From contig JAEZIB010000161.1 in the NCBI GenBank assembly GCA_023416275.1, positions 1 to 64,000 on the forward strand: a stretch of DNA of 64,000 bases, in the 5' to 3' direction. The notes under the pieces were generated by a model. The model was given only the letters and a program-made list of their open reading frames with translations, made no database searches and was not told the DNA's origin. The position numbers and the translations under genes are program-made. The stretch comes from Bacillota bacterium. Its GTDB lineage: Bacteria; Bacillota; Clostridia; Acetivibrionales; DSM-1351. Each line of letters starts with the position of its first letter. Within the stretch, counting starts at the first letter, position 1. Below, in pieces: positions 16,629-25,116 of this stretch.

Positions 16629-18049
16629 GACAATTGGATATTATAAAGCTTCAGAAATATTCTTTTAATAAATTAATTATTCTAATGTCATCACTCTTTT
16701 TTCTGGTTATAAGTATAAACAGTATTTCTTTAAATATCAGTAATACTTATAAAAATGACTATGCAAGCAGGATTGAAATAAATCTTAAGAGTAGTTATGT
16801 TAACGGGGAAAATTTGATAACAACCGAAAATGTTGAAGACTTAGCGATGTCATTTCCAAATGGTAGTATATCATATATGACTCAGTCTGATTCAATTATT
16901 GAAGCAAATCATGCTATCTTCCCTATAAAGGCTGTATTGTCGGCAGAAAACGTTGATAAATTTCTGGGACTTTACATACTCAGAGGATGCTTTATTAACA
17001 GTGAGCAATACCAATATGGCAATAAGGTGGCAGTTATAAGTGATACATTGGCATATAAGCTTTTCACATCTCACAATGTTATCGGTAATGAAATATATAT
17101 TTCTAGTGTAAAATACAAAATAATAGGATTGTACAAAAGCAAGGATTCAATACTTTCGGTGCTTGCTTCTGACGGAATTGAAAGAGTCTATATTCCTTTC
17201 AACAGTATGTCAAATAATGCTTCTAAACTCCTCAATACTATTTTTGTAAAAGATGATAGTTTACGAGAAAAGCCATTTAGAATTCATACTATGGAGGGAA
17301 CGCTAAAAGAGCGCCTAAGAGTAGAACCCAATATGTACAGAATAAACGACTTTTATGACAGTTCAATTTACACATCACAGCCTTTATTATTATTTATATT
17401 TATGGTGGGAGTTTTATTGATATGTCAGGTAATAAAATATTTTATTAAGTATTTGAAATTCGGATTTTTAAACCTAAAAGGCGGATTAAGAAGCAATTAT
17501 TTAATTGGAATTTTGATTAAATGGAAGCTGAGAATACCTCTTTATATTATTGGAGCAACACTTATACTGCTTTTATTAGGAGCAATATGTTGGAATATAA
17601 CCTTTAAAGGTGTTATACCTGCAGAGTATATTCCGGTTGATAATATATTTGACTTTAAGTTTTATGCAAATAGGATAAGAGAAGCAATTAATAGTTCAAA
17701 TAGCAATTTTGGGTATATACCCACACAGCTTGAGTTCATTTTAAGATATACCCTTATGGTTATTTATATTTCAATGTTGTTTTTGATTTTAAATTTTATT
17801 GCTGTGTTGTCTGCCATAAAGCTTGATAAACTTGTTTCTGGAACTATAACGAAGCAAATAATATCATTGGCTGCTTCGGCTGTTATTGGTTTAGCTATAT
17901 CTTTTATCATTTGCTTTTTATGTGGGATTAATTTTACTATTCCAGTAAAAGAAATGATAATTCTAATTATGTTTTTAGCTGTGAAGCTTATAAATGAAAA
18001 TAATATTGATGCTTTATCTGATAAGCTCTATGTAAGAATTAATGGCTAA
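16625..18049 (+). CDS. MacB-like permease subunit without ATPase
   Basis: 474 aa starting at a GTG that overlaps the adaptor's stop. One N-terminal helix is followed by an extracellular domain with the MacB pattern KVAVISDTLAYKLF, then VIGNEIYISSVKYKIIGLYK, then a loop, and further helices at about 255-275, 305-330, 375-400 and 415-450. This is the FtsX/MacB layout, but the membrane part is divergent. No ATPase accompanies it. It may borrow one, or act as a sensor or immunity module in the manner of BceAB-like systems. Homology is moderate; the function is inferred. Confidence 0.65.
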   Translation: MRQLDIIKLQKYSFNKLIILMSSLFFLVISINSISLNISNTYKNDYASRIEINLKSSYVNGENLITTENVEDLAMSFPNGSISYMTQSDSIIEANHAIFPIKAVLSAENVDKFLGLYILRGCFINSEQYQYGNKVAVISDTLAYKLFTSHNVIGNEIYISSVKYKIIGLYKSKDSILSVLASDGIERVYIPFNSMSNNASKLLNTIFVKDDSLREKPFRIHTMEGTLKERLRVEPNMYRINDFYDSSIYTSQPLLLFIFMVGVLLICQVIKYFIKYLKFGFLNLKGGLRSNYLIGILIKWKLRIPLYIIGATLILLLLGAICWNITFKGVIPAEYIPVDNIFDFKFYANRIREAINSSNSNFGYIPTQLEFILRYTLMVIYISMLFLILNFIAVLSAIKLDKLVSGTITKQIISLAASAVIGLAISFIICFLCGINFTIPVKEMIILIMFLAVKLINENNIDALSDKLYVRING

Positions 18050-18459
18050 GCAACGCCGACTTTATTTTCGTTTTAATTTAATGCGTTGTGCTAGTTATTT
18101 TATGAACCTTGCAGGTAAATTTAAAGTACTGTCTTACTGGTACTTCCGTACAAACTTATCTAAAGGATTACTTCCAATATATTTGTGAATTAGTATTGGT
18201 TCATCGTAGTTAATTATACCGCCGCATACATTCAGCATCCATGCTTCATTGTTACGCTAAAACCTACATCGTGCAGGGTTTTCGGTAAAATCAACTATTC
18301 TTCACCCACAAATTCAAACAAATATCTTTAACCAAGTATCCCATTTATCTAAGTTATACTCGCGTATAAGTAATAAGCTATAAGTAGTTTACTTCTAAAT
18401 TCAGTTCAAAATAAATTAGCACAACGAGTTAATTTAACTGGGAAAAGTTAAGTTAAACT
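18050..18459. repeat. dispersed inverted-repeat element, copy 2 (long arms)
   Basis: Starts right after the stop of the MacB-like gene. Arms of about 50-60 bases pair across the element: CGTTGTGCTA near 18084 with TAGCACAACG near 18416, and the outer ends with CTGGGAAAAGTTAAG. The centre (about 18210-18295) matches the element at 32117-32386 closely (CCGCCGCAtACATTCA, CATCCATG, ACATCGTG, GGTTTTCGG). Confidence 0.7.
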
Positions 18460-18513
18460 TTGTATTTTTTCCGAAATAATACCCAAAATAATAACGAACA
18501 ATAAATTATTGAA

Positions 18514-18648
18514 GCTGTTGCAAAACCACAATTTCTATATACCGATGACTTATTGCAAGAAATAGTATGCAGTAGCAATATATATTGCACGGGAGTACTA
18601 TTTAAGCAGTTTAATTCTGATATATATTATTTCTTGTTTTGCAACAGC
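18514..18648. repeat. 135-bp element with 13-bp terminal inverted repeats
   Basis: Perfect ends GCTGTTGCAAAAC (18514-18526) and its complement (18636-18648), with further partial pairing inward and a small inner hairpin (GCAATATATATTGC). It lacks coding capacity. It may be a miniature transposable element or a large structured leader of the small gene at 18686. Confidence 0.6.
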
Positions 18649-18685
18649 CACAAATTCTTTTGATGAGAAAAGGGAGGAATTATCT

Positions 18686-18814
18686 ATGGAAAAAAATAAG
18701 CAGCAGCCTGACCAAAGAAAAGCAAGAGCAGAGGCAAGTAATGGGAAAATCCCAAATCCAGGTCAGAATTCAAATACAGATAGCAACAAGAAACAAAAAG
18801 GCAAAGATAAATAA
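18686..18814 (+). CDS. small basic hydrophilic protein, 42 aa
   Basis: ATG preceded by an excellent GGGAGG site 7 bases upstream. The product begins MEKNKQQPDQRKARAEASNG, contains NPGQNSN, and ends KKQKGKDK. It is highly charged, without Cys or hydrophobic segments. NPGQ and the Lys-rich end faintly recall small acid-soluble spore proteins of the SspP type, but the match is too short to name it. A longer overlapping frame at 18639-18827 is not likely to be real. Confidence 0.55.
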   Translation: MEKNKQQPDQRKARAEASNGKIPNPGQNSNTDSNKKQKGKDK

Positions 18815-19159
18815 TATATTTGAATAAAGTCAATTATAATTTGCTTAGTATCCGATGATATAGGACGAAGGTTTTGGAATTGTAAATAACTTTAGTAAAG
18901 TGAGCTCTAATTTGATAAATAGCGAGTTAGGGCTCATCTGGCAAATTAAGACACAAAAGTTGAATTAATTACATTTAATTGTAGCATATGGTTAATAGTG
19001 ATTGACGAAATATGGCTAAAAGCATATAATTACAGGTATAAAATGCATTAGGACTGCTATTTTTATAGGCATAGATAAGGCGGTCTTTTGTGCATTGTCT
19101 TTAGTTTTTGGATTATATGATATGCTATATTATGTGTTGTCAAGGGGGAAAATGTAATT
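18815..19159 (+). promoter_or_regulatory. intergenic region with hairpins before second binding protein
   Basis: 345 bases without a gene. A GAGCtCTAA...TTAGgGCTC stem near 18902-18935 could end transcription from the left. A further imperfect stem (AGGACTGC...GGCGGTCTT, about 19051-19090) precedes the binding-protein gene. GGGGGAAAA just upstream is its ribosome site. Confidence 0.4.
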
Positions 19160-20461
19160 ATGTTTAAGAAGTGGATTAGTTTAATCTTGATAGTAATTAT
19201 GTCAATATCTATTTTGGGTACAGGTTGTTCTGATGACAAAGCTTCAAAAGACGGAAAAGTTGACACTGCTGAAAATACTTCAAATGCCTCAGACAATTCT
19301 GAGAAGACTCTTAGTATTTGTTATTTCTCGCCACTAGATACTTATTATACAACAATTTTGCAAAATTTTTATCGTATTCATGGCGATATAAAGATTAAAG
19401 AAAAAGTATTAACCGTAGATGGTTTTGACTCCTTTCAGCAAACATTTCAGGCTGAACTTGCTGCTGGTCAAGGAGCGGACATTATAACACTTCCTACTTG
19501 GGGCTTGCCAAATAACTACAAGCTAATGCAAAACGAGCTGCTGTGTGATTTAAATCCTTTAATTTCTAAAGATAATGAGTTCAAAATTGAAAATTATAAT
19601 GAGAATATTATGAATTCTGGTGTTTATAACGGAAAAAGATATTTTATCCCTGTGGATTACTGTTTTAGCTATTTTTATACATATCAAGAAGTATTGGGAG
19701 ACTATAAATTAGATACAGCTAAATGGACGTGGGATGATCTAGTAAGGGTTGCTAGAGAATACTCTGAAAACGGAAAGGGTAAAGGTAAATATTTCTTTGA
19801 TTCTAAATTTAATTTCTTTGATTTAGCATATTCAGATAATAACTCTTATGTAGATTATAAAAACAAAACTTCAAACTTTAATTCTGAAAGATTTATAAAG
19901 TTATTACAAACATATAAAGAGCTTCTTCCATATGTGTGTCCGTTTGAAGAAGAAAATCAAGTGCTTAGTTATGAAGATAGATTAAAATTAAGTGTGCTTC
20001 ACACAGAAAATTATACAGGTGTAGTAAAAAATACTACAGGTAGTGCTAAAGTGTTTAATCAGGATGCTATTTATATACCTTACCCTACGTATGATGGAAA
20101 TAAGAGTATTAATGCTTTTGCAACAAATATTGTAGCCATAACCTCGAAATGTAAGTATAAGGAAGAAGCGTTTGATTACATAAAGATAATGCTGTCAAAA
20201 ACTATGCAAAACGATGAAGTTTTAAATGCTCCTGTAATGAATTCTGTGTTTGAAGAACACAGTAAGCTATTTAAATCTAAAACTGAAGCAAAGAATTCTA
20301 TTACAGATATATTTGAAAAAATCAGCAGTTGCACTCTTGGTGATGGAAGCGTGGATGAGATAATCAAGGCTGAACTTCCGGATTTTGAAAGTGGCAAAAA
20401 AACTGCAGAGCAGACAGCACAGGCTATAGACGAAAAAGTTAAGGATTTTTTGACTAAGTAA
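19160..20461 (+). CDS. second solute-binding lipoprotein of the locus
   Basis: 433 aa. Lipoprotein signal ending SILGTGC (Cys about 23). Same family as the protein at 10392-11732: ELAAGQGADIITLPTWG matches ETLAGEGPDIFLG, and the C-termini share K(S/T)AEQ...I(N/D)(D/E)KVK. The two are clearly divergent, so they may bind different ligands for the same permease pair. It is separated from its operon by inverted-repeat elements but in the same direction, and is followed by a good terminator, which marks the end of the accessory locus. Confidence 0.8.
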   Translation: MFKKWISLILIVIMSISILGTGCSDDKASKDGKVDTAENTSNASDNSEKTLSICYFSPLDTYYTTILQNFYRIHGDIKIKEKVLTVDGFDSFQQTFQAELAAGQGADIITLPTWGLPNNYKLMQNELLCDLNPLISKDNEFKIENYNENIMNSGVYNGKRYFIPVDYCFSYFYTYQEVLGDYKLDTAKWTWDDLVRVAREYSENGKGKGKYFFDSKFNFFDLAYSDNNSYVDYKNKTSNFNSERFIKLLQTYKELLPYVCPFEEENQVLSYEDRLKLSVLHTENYTGVVKNTTGSAKVFNQDAIYIPYPTYDGNKSINAFATNIVAITSKCKYKEEAFDYIKIMLSKTMQNDEVLNAPVMNSVFEEHSKLFKSKTEAKNSITDIFEKISSCTLGDGSVDEIIKAELPDFESGKKTAEQTAQAIDEKVKDFLTK

Positions 20462-20518
20462 AACGTTGATACAGCCTTTGGGCAAAAAGATATTAAAAAT
20501 AGTTTTGTAAAAAATAAG

Positions 20519-20557
20519 AACCGAAGATCTAGATAAATACTAGATTTTCGGTTTTTG
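20519..20557 (+). terminator. rho-independent terminator
   Basis: A 14-base stem (AACCGAAGATCTAG paired with CTAGATTTTCGGTT, one mismatch), then TTTT. It lies 58 bases after the binding-protein stop. Confidence 0.85.
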
Positions 20558-20611
20558 CTTAATCAAAATGTTGGACTAAAAGGTAATTCGAACATAGTTA
20601 AATTACCAAAA

Positions 20612-20965
20612 CTATTTGGTTCTGATTATGCTTCTAAAGTAAATTATATTTTTATCTGGATCATAGAAACTCATATTTTTAGCTCCCCAAGGGCGTAGTT
20701 TAGGTTTTTCTATAATTTCAATACCTAGCCCAATTAGTCTATTGTATTCTTCATCAACATCATCAACAGTAAAAGCTAAACATATATTCTGGTTAACGTT
20801 ATTTTTATACGTACCATCATTATAAATTGTTAGCATAGTTTCTTCAGAAATTATTGTTTGATGTATATTATCATTGCTTCCATTATCAACACCAAACAAA
20901 AGCTTATAAAAATCAGCCAATTTTAAAACATCATTTGTCAATAATCCTACTTCACCTATTTTCAT
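20612..20965 (-). CDS. VOC/glyoxalase-like protein
   Basis: 117 aa starting MKIGEVGLLTNDVLKLADFY, followed by KLLFG, the common start of vicinal oxygen chelate (glyoxalase/bleomycin-resistance-like) proteins, and ending with the family's RPWGAKNMSFYDPDKNIIYF. The start is fixed by GGAGG 6 bases upstream. The frame stays open further upstream only because it reads through non-coding repeats. Several metal-site positions are not the usual His/Glu, so the activity cannot be predicted. It is preceded by a duplicated leader. Confidence 0.8.
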   Translation of the reverse strand: MKIGEVGLLTNDVLKLADFYKLLFGVDNGSNDNIHQTIISEETMLTIYNDGTYKNNVNQNICLAFTVDDVDEEYNRLIGLGIEIIEKPKLRPWGAKNMSFYDPDKNIIYFRSIIRTK

Positions 20966-20970
20966 AATAA

Positions 20971-21240
20971 CCTCCCACACCCCATTTGGGCACAAAAAAT
21001 ATTGTAGAGACATCAGTGGAGAATCTCTGCTACACAGAGGTACGCTAGTAATTTTAGAAAGTTGTATCAAAGTTTTTTTAACTAGCCTCCCACGCCCCCT
21101 AGTTAGGCACAAAAAATATTGTAGAGACTTCAGTGGAAAATCTCTGCTACACAGAGGTACGCTAGTAATTATAGAAAGTTGTATCAAAGTTTTTTTAACT
21201 AGCCTCCAACGCCACCCAGTTAGTCGCAAAATTATGTTGA
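20971..21240 (-). repeat. tandemly duplicated 115-117 bp leader of the VOC gene
   Basis: Two nearly identical units (20971-21085 and 21086-21202) plus the start of a third (21203-about 21240). Read on the minus strand, each ends in a TGCC-AA-TGGG...GTGGGAGG module, the same as the one carrying the VOC gene's ribosome site. Each has an inner stem-prone part (ACCTCTGTGTAGCAGAGATT). Only the last copy precedes a gene. Confidence 0.75.
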
Positions 21241-21360
21241 AACTATCAGTGCAAAATCGCCAAGTGCTAGATTTTTTATCAAATTGAACTATGCCAACAT
21301 GAAGTCAAACTTCTATATAAGGATACTAATGTAAAATTTACAGATTTGTATAAAATTAAA

Positions 21361-21387
21361 CTTCCTCAGCCACAATGACTGAGGAAG
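21361..21387. terminator. hairpin in the gap between VOC and SleL genes
   Basis: Perfect 9-bp arms CTTCCTCAG/CTGAGGAAG with a nine-base loop. On the minus strand it is followed by a T-rich run, so it could stop transcription entering the VOC leader. The rest of 21241-21639 shows no gene. Confidence 0.5.
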
Positions 21388-21639
21388 CTATGTAATAATC
21401 TTTAATTCCTTAACAATTTAAGTATACTACACTTTAGGTTTATTTTCTAGTAGTAAGAATGAATTTATTTTATGAAAAAATTACGTAAGGATAGTAAACA
21501 TCATTAGAATGACACATTATGGTTAACCCGCATATACTGAATTATAGGATGACTTAAATTGATAGAAAATTTGTAAAACCATATGGGATACATAACTATT
21601 AAAATAGGTCAATAAAACAGAAAGCGGAGAGTGATTTTT

Positions 21640-22917
21640 TTGAGAATACATGTTGTTAAACCGGGAGAAAGCATATATTTAATTGCACAGCAGTATAAGG
21701 TTTCTCCTCAAAAAATTATTTCAGACAATGAACTTGAAAACCCTGAACAGCTTGTTATTGGGCAAACACTTGTAATACTTGAGGGTACTCGAAGCCATAA
21801 GGTTGCTTCCGGCGAGACCTTATATTCTATTTCAAGGGATTATAAATTAACTGTGGAGGAGTTGCTTAATGCAAACCCCCAAATAACGAATCCATCAATG
21901 ATTTTTGTTGGGCAAATTATCACTATTCCTCCTAGAACAATAAATTTTGGAGCCATAGAAGTTAATGGATATGCATTTCCTAATATAGATATGGAGGTTC
22001 TCAGAAAAACTCTTCCATCTTTAACATACCTCAGTATATTTAGTTATCAGGTAAAGCCTGATGGATCATTAATTACTATTCAAGATACTCCACTGATAGA
22101 TGCCGCGAGAGCTGCAGGTGTTGCCCCGCTAATGGTAATAACCAATATTAAAGCAGGAGGCAGTTTTGATAGTGATTTAGCGCATACTATACTAACTGAT
22201 ACTGCCGTTCAGAATAATCTGATACAAAATATAACAAAAACATTAAAAGATAAGTCTTACTATGGTCTTGATATAGATTTTGAGTATATATATGCTTATG
22301 ATAGAGAGAATTACAATAGTTTTCTCAGAAAAATTACCTCAGTTCTAAGACCTTTAGGCTACACTGTGACTACTGCTGTTGCTCCTAAAATATCAGCAGA
22401 CCAGCCGGGAGTTCTCTATCAGGGACATGATTATCCAATACATGGAGCACTTGTTGACCATGTAATTATAATGACATACGAATGGGGATTTACTTACGGG
22501 CCGCCTATGGCTGTAGCTCCATTAAACCAAGTCAGAAGAGTAATTAATTATGCAGTAACTGCAATACCACGTAACAAGATATTCATGGGAATACCTAATT
22601 ATGGATATGATTGGACTTTGCCATATAGGCCAGGTACAGCTGCTAGAGCACTATCTAATCCTGGCGCAGTTCAGCTAGCATATAAAGTGGGTGCAAATAT
22701 ACAATATGACCCTGTAGCTCAGTCTTCATTTTTCAAATATTATGATGCATCGGGGAAACAGCATGAGGTGTGGTTTGAGGATGCAAGAAGCATATTGGCA
22801 AAATTAGAGTTGGTAAATGAATATAGACTCGGAGGCATTAGTTATTGGACGATAGGAAGGTATTTCCCACAGAATTGGCTAGTTTTAAATTCTGTTTATA
22901 AGGTAAAAAAGGTTTAA
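21640..22917 (+). CDS. SleL/YaaH-like spore cortex glucosaminidase (LysM-LysM-GH18)
   Basis: 425 aa from the TTG at 21640 (MRIHVVKPGES, with GGAGA 10 bases upstream); a GTG at 21631 is the alternative. Two N-terminal LysM repeats (about 2-45 and 50-95) bind peptidoglycan. They are followed by a GH18 barrel with the DxxDxDxE signature as YYGLDIDFEY, whose last Glu is the acid catalyst, and later MTYEWGF and GISYWTIG. The layout is that of SleL/YaaH, which cleaves muramic-lactam glycan during germination. No signal peptide is present, as in known SleL proteins. Confidence 0.88.
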   Translation: MRIHVVKPGESIYLIAQQYKVSPQKIISDNELENPEQLVIGQTLVILEGTRSHKVASGETLYSISRDYKLTVEELLNANPQITNPSMIFVGQIITIPPRTINFGAIEVNGYAFPNIDMEVLRKTLPSLTYLSIFSYQVKPDGSLITIQDTPLIDAARAAGVAPLMVITNIKAGGSFDSDLAHTILTDTAVQNNLIQNITKTLKDKSYYGLDIDFEYIYAYDRENYNSFLRKITSVLRPLGYTVTTAVAPKISADQPGVLYQGHDYPIHGALVDHVIIMTYEWGFTYGPPMAVAPLNQVRRVINYAVTAIPRNKIFMGIPNYGYDWTLPYRPGTAARALSNPGAVQLAYKVGANIQYDPVAQSSFFKYYDASGKQHEVWFEDARSILAKLELVNEYRLGGISYWTIGRYFPQNWLVLNSVYKVKKV

Positions 22918-23502
22918 ATTAACGAATCAACTTTTGCACATAAAATTTTATCAGTGTGGGACGCTTATAAATTGTTCATTCTCAGTGTTTTATGTCATTG
23001 CTAAAGTTGATTTGGTAATTATTCTTTTATTCCTTAAAAATGTGATATTTCAGGTATAAAAGTACTACTTATTTTGATATAAATAGTACTTGAATAAATA
23101 TAGTAATTGCTACAACGTTTGATATTACAAATCTCCAAAAAATATATCCAACTGCGATGTTGAGAAAATAATTAAAAGGGTGCGGCAAAATATTATAAAT
23201 ACAGTATATTAAGTAATAATTAACAGATAATATTATTGTAGTTAAATTTTTAGCAGCATCCTTGTTTTATACTAATTTGTACTTGAATGTATCTTTTCTT
23301 GTTTATAACAAAATAGTATTACAAATAAATTACGTTTATATGCTTGATAATAATACTATTTGTGATAAAATAGTCCTGTTAAATTTTCTAATTGTAAAGC
23401 TTGCTCTTGATTTATCTGCTAGATTTATCTACTTAATTCCAATTGAATAGATTTTTTAATGGATAATATTACAGTGCAAGAGATTAATTTAGGAGGAGAA
23501 AT
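22918..23502 (+). promoter_or_regulatory. intergenic region upstream of purine permease, with hairpin
   Basis: 585 bases without a credible gene. An inverted repeat (22925-22945 with 22988-23012, AATCAACTTT ends) follows the SleL stop and may terminate it. I looked for a purine riboswitch (conserved TATA, GTTTC and GGTACC-type blocks) and did not find one. A strong AGGAGGAG site precedes the permease. Confidence 0.45.
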
Positions 23503-24936
23503 ATGAATTTTTTAGAAAAAAAATTTCAACTCAGGCAGCATGGTACAAATGTTAAAACAGAAGTAATTGCTGGTGCAACAACATTCTTTACCATGGCGTA
23601 CATCATTTTCTTAAATCCATCTATTTTGGGACAAGCTAAAATGCCTGTAGGTGGTGTTTATGTTGCAACAATCCTTGCAGCAGTAATAGGTACTTTGATT
23701 ATGGGGTTAGTTGCAAATGTTCCTTATGCGCAGGCTCCAGGTATGGGTCTGAATGCATTTTTTACATTTACTGTTGTTATGGGACTAGGGTATAGTTGGC
23801 AGCAAGCATTAGCAATGGTATTTATTTGCGGTATTATAAACATTCTTATTACAGTAACTCAAGTAAGAAAAATGATTATCAAAGCAATTCCTGAATCACT
23901 TCAATTAGCTATTGGCGGCGGTATTGGACTTTTTATCGCATACATAGGCTTTAAAAGTGCTGGTTTCCTCAAGTTTACAACTGAAGGAACAGCTCATGCA
24001 CCTTTATTATCTATGTTTGGTACAGAGCCTGATGCTATAACTGTTGTAGCAGATGGTGCAAAAGTTGTACCTGCTTTTGTTAATTTTGCAGCACCTGCAG
24101 CACAGCTGGCATTGATTGGACTTGTTATAACTGCAGTTTTGATGCTGCTAAAGGTTAAGGGCTCAATCCTTATTGGTATAGTAGCAACTACATTGCTTGG
24201 TATACCTATGGGTGTTACTAACCTATCTACATCCACACCTTACAATGTTTCAGATATTACTCAAACAGCATTCCAGCTTGATTTTGCAGGTCTTTTCACA
24301 GACCCCAAGATGATTCCTATCGTTCTTGTAACTATATTGTCCTTCACTCTATCGGACACGTTTGATACAATTGGAACATTTATCGGAACTGGTAGAAAGA
24401 GCGGTATATTTAATGATAAGGATGAAGCAGAACTATTCGCAGGAAAAGGCTTCAAATCAAAAATGGACAAGGCGCTATTTGCCGATGCAACAGCAACTTC
24501 TATTGGTGCGCTTTTAGGAACATCAAACACAACAACTTATATTGAGAGTGCAGCAGGTATTGGTGTGGGAGGTAAAACTGGTCTTACCTCTGTAGTAACA
24601 GCTATTCTTTTTGCTGCTTGTCTTTTATTTGCACCTGTAGCAGGAGTTGTTCCAGCTGCAGCAACTGCTCCGGCGCTAATTATTGTAGGTATTTTAATGA
24701 TGAGCTCTTTTGCCAAAATCAGATGGGAAGATTTTGAAGAGGCTCTTTCAGCATTCTTTACTGCAGTAGTTATGACATATGCTTACAGTATTTCAAGCGG
24801 TATATCTGCTGGATTTATTTTCTATGTAATAGTTAAAATATGTAAGGGCAAGGCTAAAGAAGTGCATCCGATTATGTATATAGTAACAGCTTTATTTATA
24901 ATTAATTATATAGTTGGCGCAGTAATGAAACTATAA
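23503..24936 (+). CDS. NCS2 family purine permease (PbuG/AzgA-like)
   Basis: 477 aa with about 13 membrane helices. Typical AzgA-subfamily blocks are present: TEVIAGATTFFTMAYIIFLN near the start, APGMGLNAFFTFTVV, then DTIGTFIGTGRKSG and the TSIGALLGTSNTTTYIESAA motif. Family members import guanine, hypoxanthine or adenine with protons. The length is normal and it is probably a single-gene transcript. Confidence 0.9.
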   Translation: MNFLEKKFQLRQHGTNVKTEVIAGATTFFTMAYIIFLNPSILGQAKMPVGGVYVATILAAVIGTLIMGLVANVPYAQAPGMGLNAFFTFTVVMGLGYSWQQALAMVFICGIINILITVTQVRKMIIKAIPESLQLAIGGGIGLFIAYIGFKSAGFLKFTTEGTAHAPLLSMFGTEPDAITVVADGAKVVPAFVNFAAPAAQLALIGLVITAVLMLLKVKGSILIGIVATTLLGIPMGVTNLSTSTPYNVSDITQTAFQLDFAGLFTDPKMIPIVLVTILSFTLSDTFDTIGTFIGTGRKSGIFNDKDEAELFAGKGFKSKMDKALFADATATSIGALLGTSNTTTYIESAAGIGVGGKTGLTSVVTAILFAACLLFAPVAGVVPAAATAPALIIVGILMMSSFAKIRWEDFEEALSAFFTAVVMTYAYSISSGISAGFIFYVIVKICKGKAKEVHPIMYIVTALFIINYIVGAVMKL

Positions 24937-25068
24937 AACCTTCTAGCATTATATGCACTTTGTTAAGTTTAGCTGCAAAGTAGTCTGTAAACTAAGCAGG
25001 ACTTGCTTAACAGGTAGGAATTATGAAATGATTTGAAATCTTTAAAGTATAATAACATTAAATAACTG

Positions 25069-25103
25069 AGGCTGACTCAATAGAGTCAGCCTTTAAAATT
25101 TTT
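25069..25103. terminator. bidirectional terminator
   Basis: Perfect 10-bp stem AGGCTGACTC/GAGTCAGCCT with an AATA loop, then TTTAAAATTTTT on the plus strand. It lies between the convergent permease and ATPase genes. Confidence 0.88.
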
Positions 25104-25116
25104 CTACGAAATAGTA

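Noticed and set aside
18639..18827. 62-aa frame overlapping the 42-aa gene
   Set aside because: Starts inside the inverted-repeat end and has no ribosome site; the other frame has GGGAGG.
20966..21229. 88-residue N-terminal extension of the VOC protein
   Set aside because: It is a read-through of the tandem leader repeats; the normal VOC start with GGAGG is at 20965.
23262..23450. 62-aa open frame upstream of the purine permease
   Set aside because: No ribosome site, low-complexity hydrophobic product, AT-rich intergenic DNA.
22918..23502. Purine riboswitch before the NCS2 permease
   Set aside because: Expected conserved blocks and paired loops were not found.
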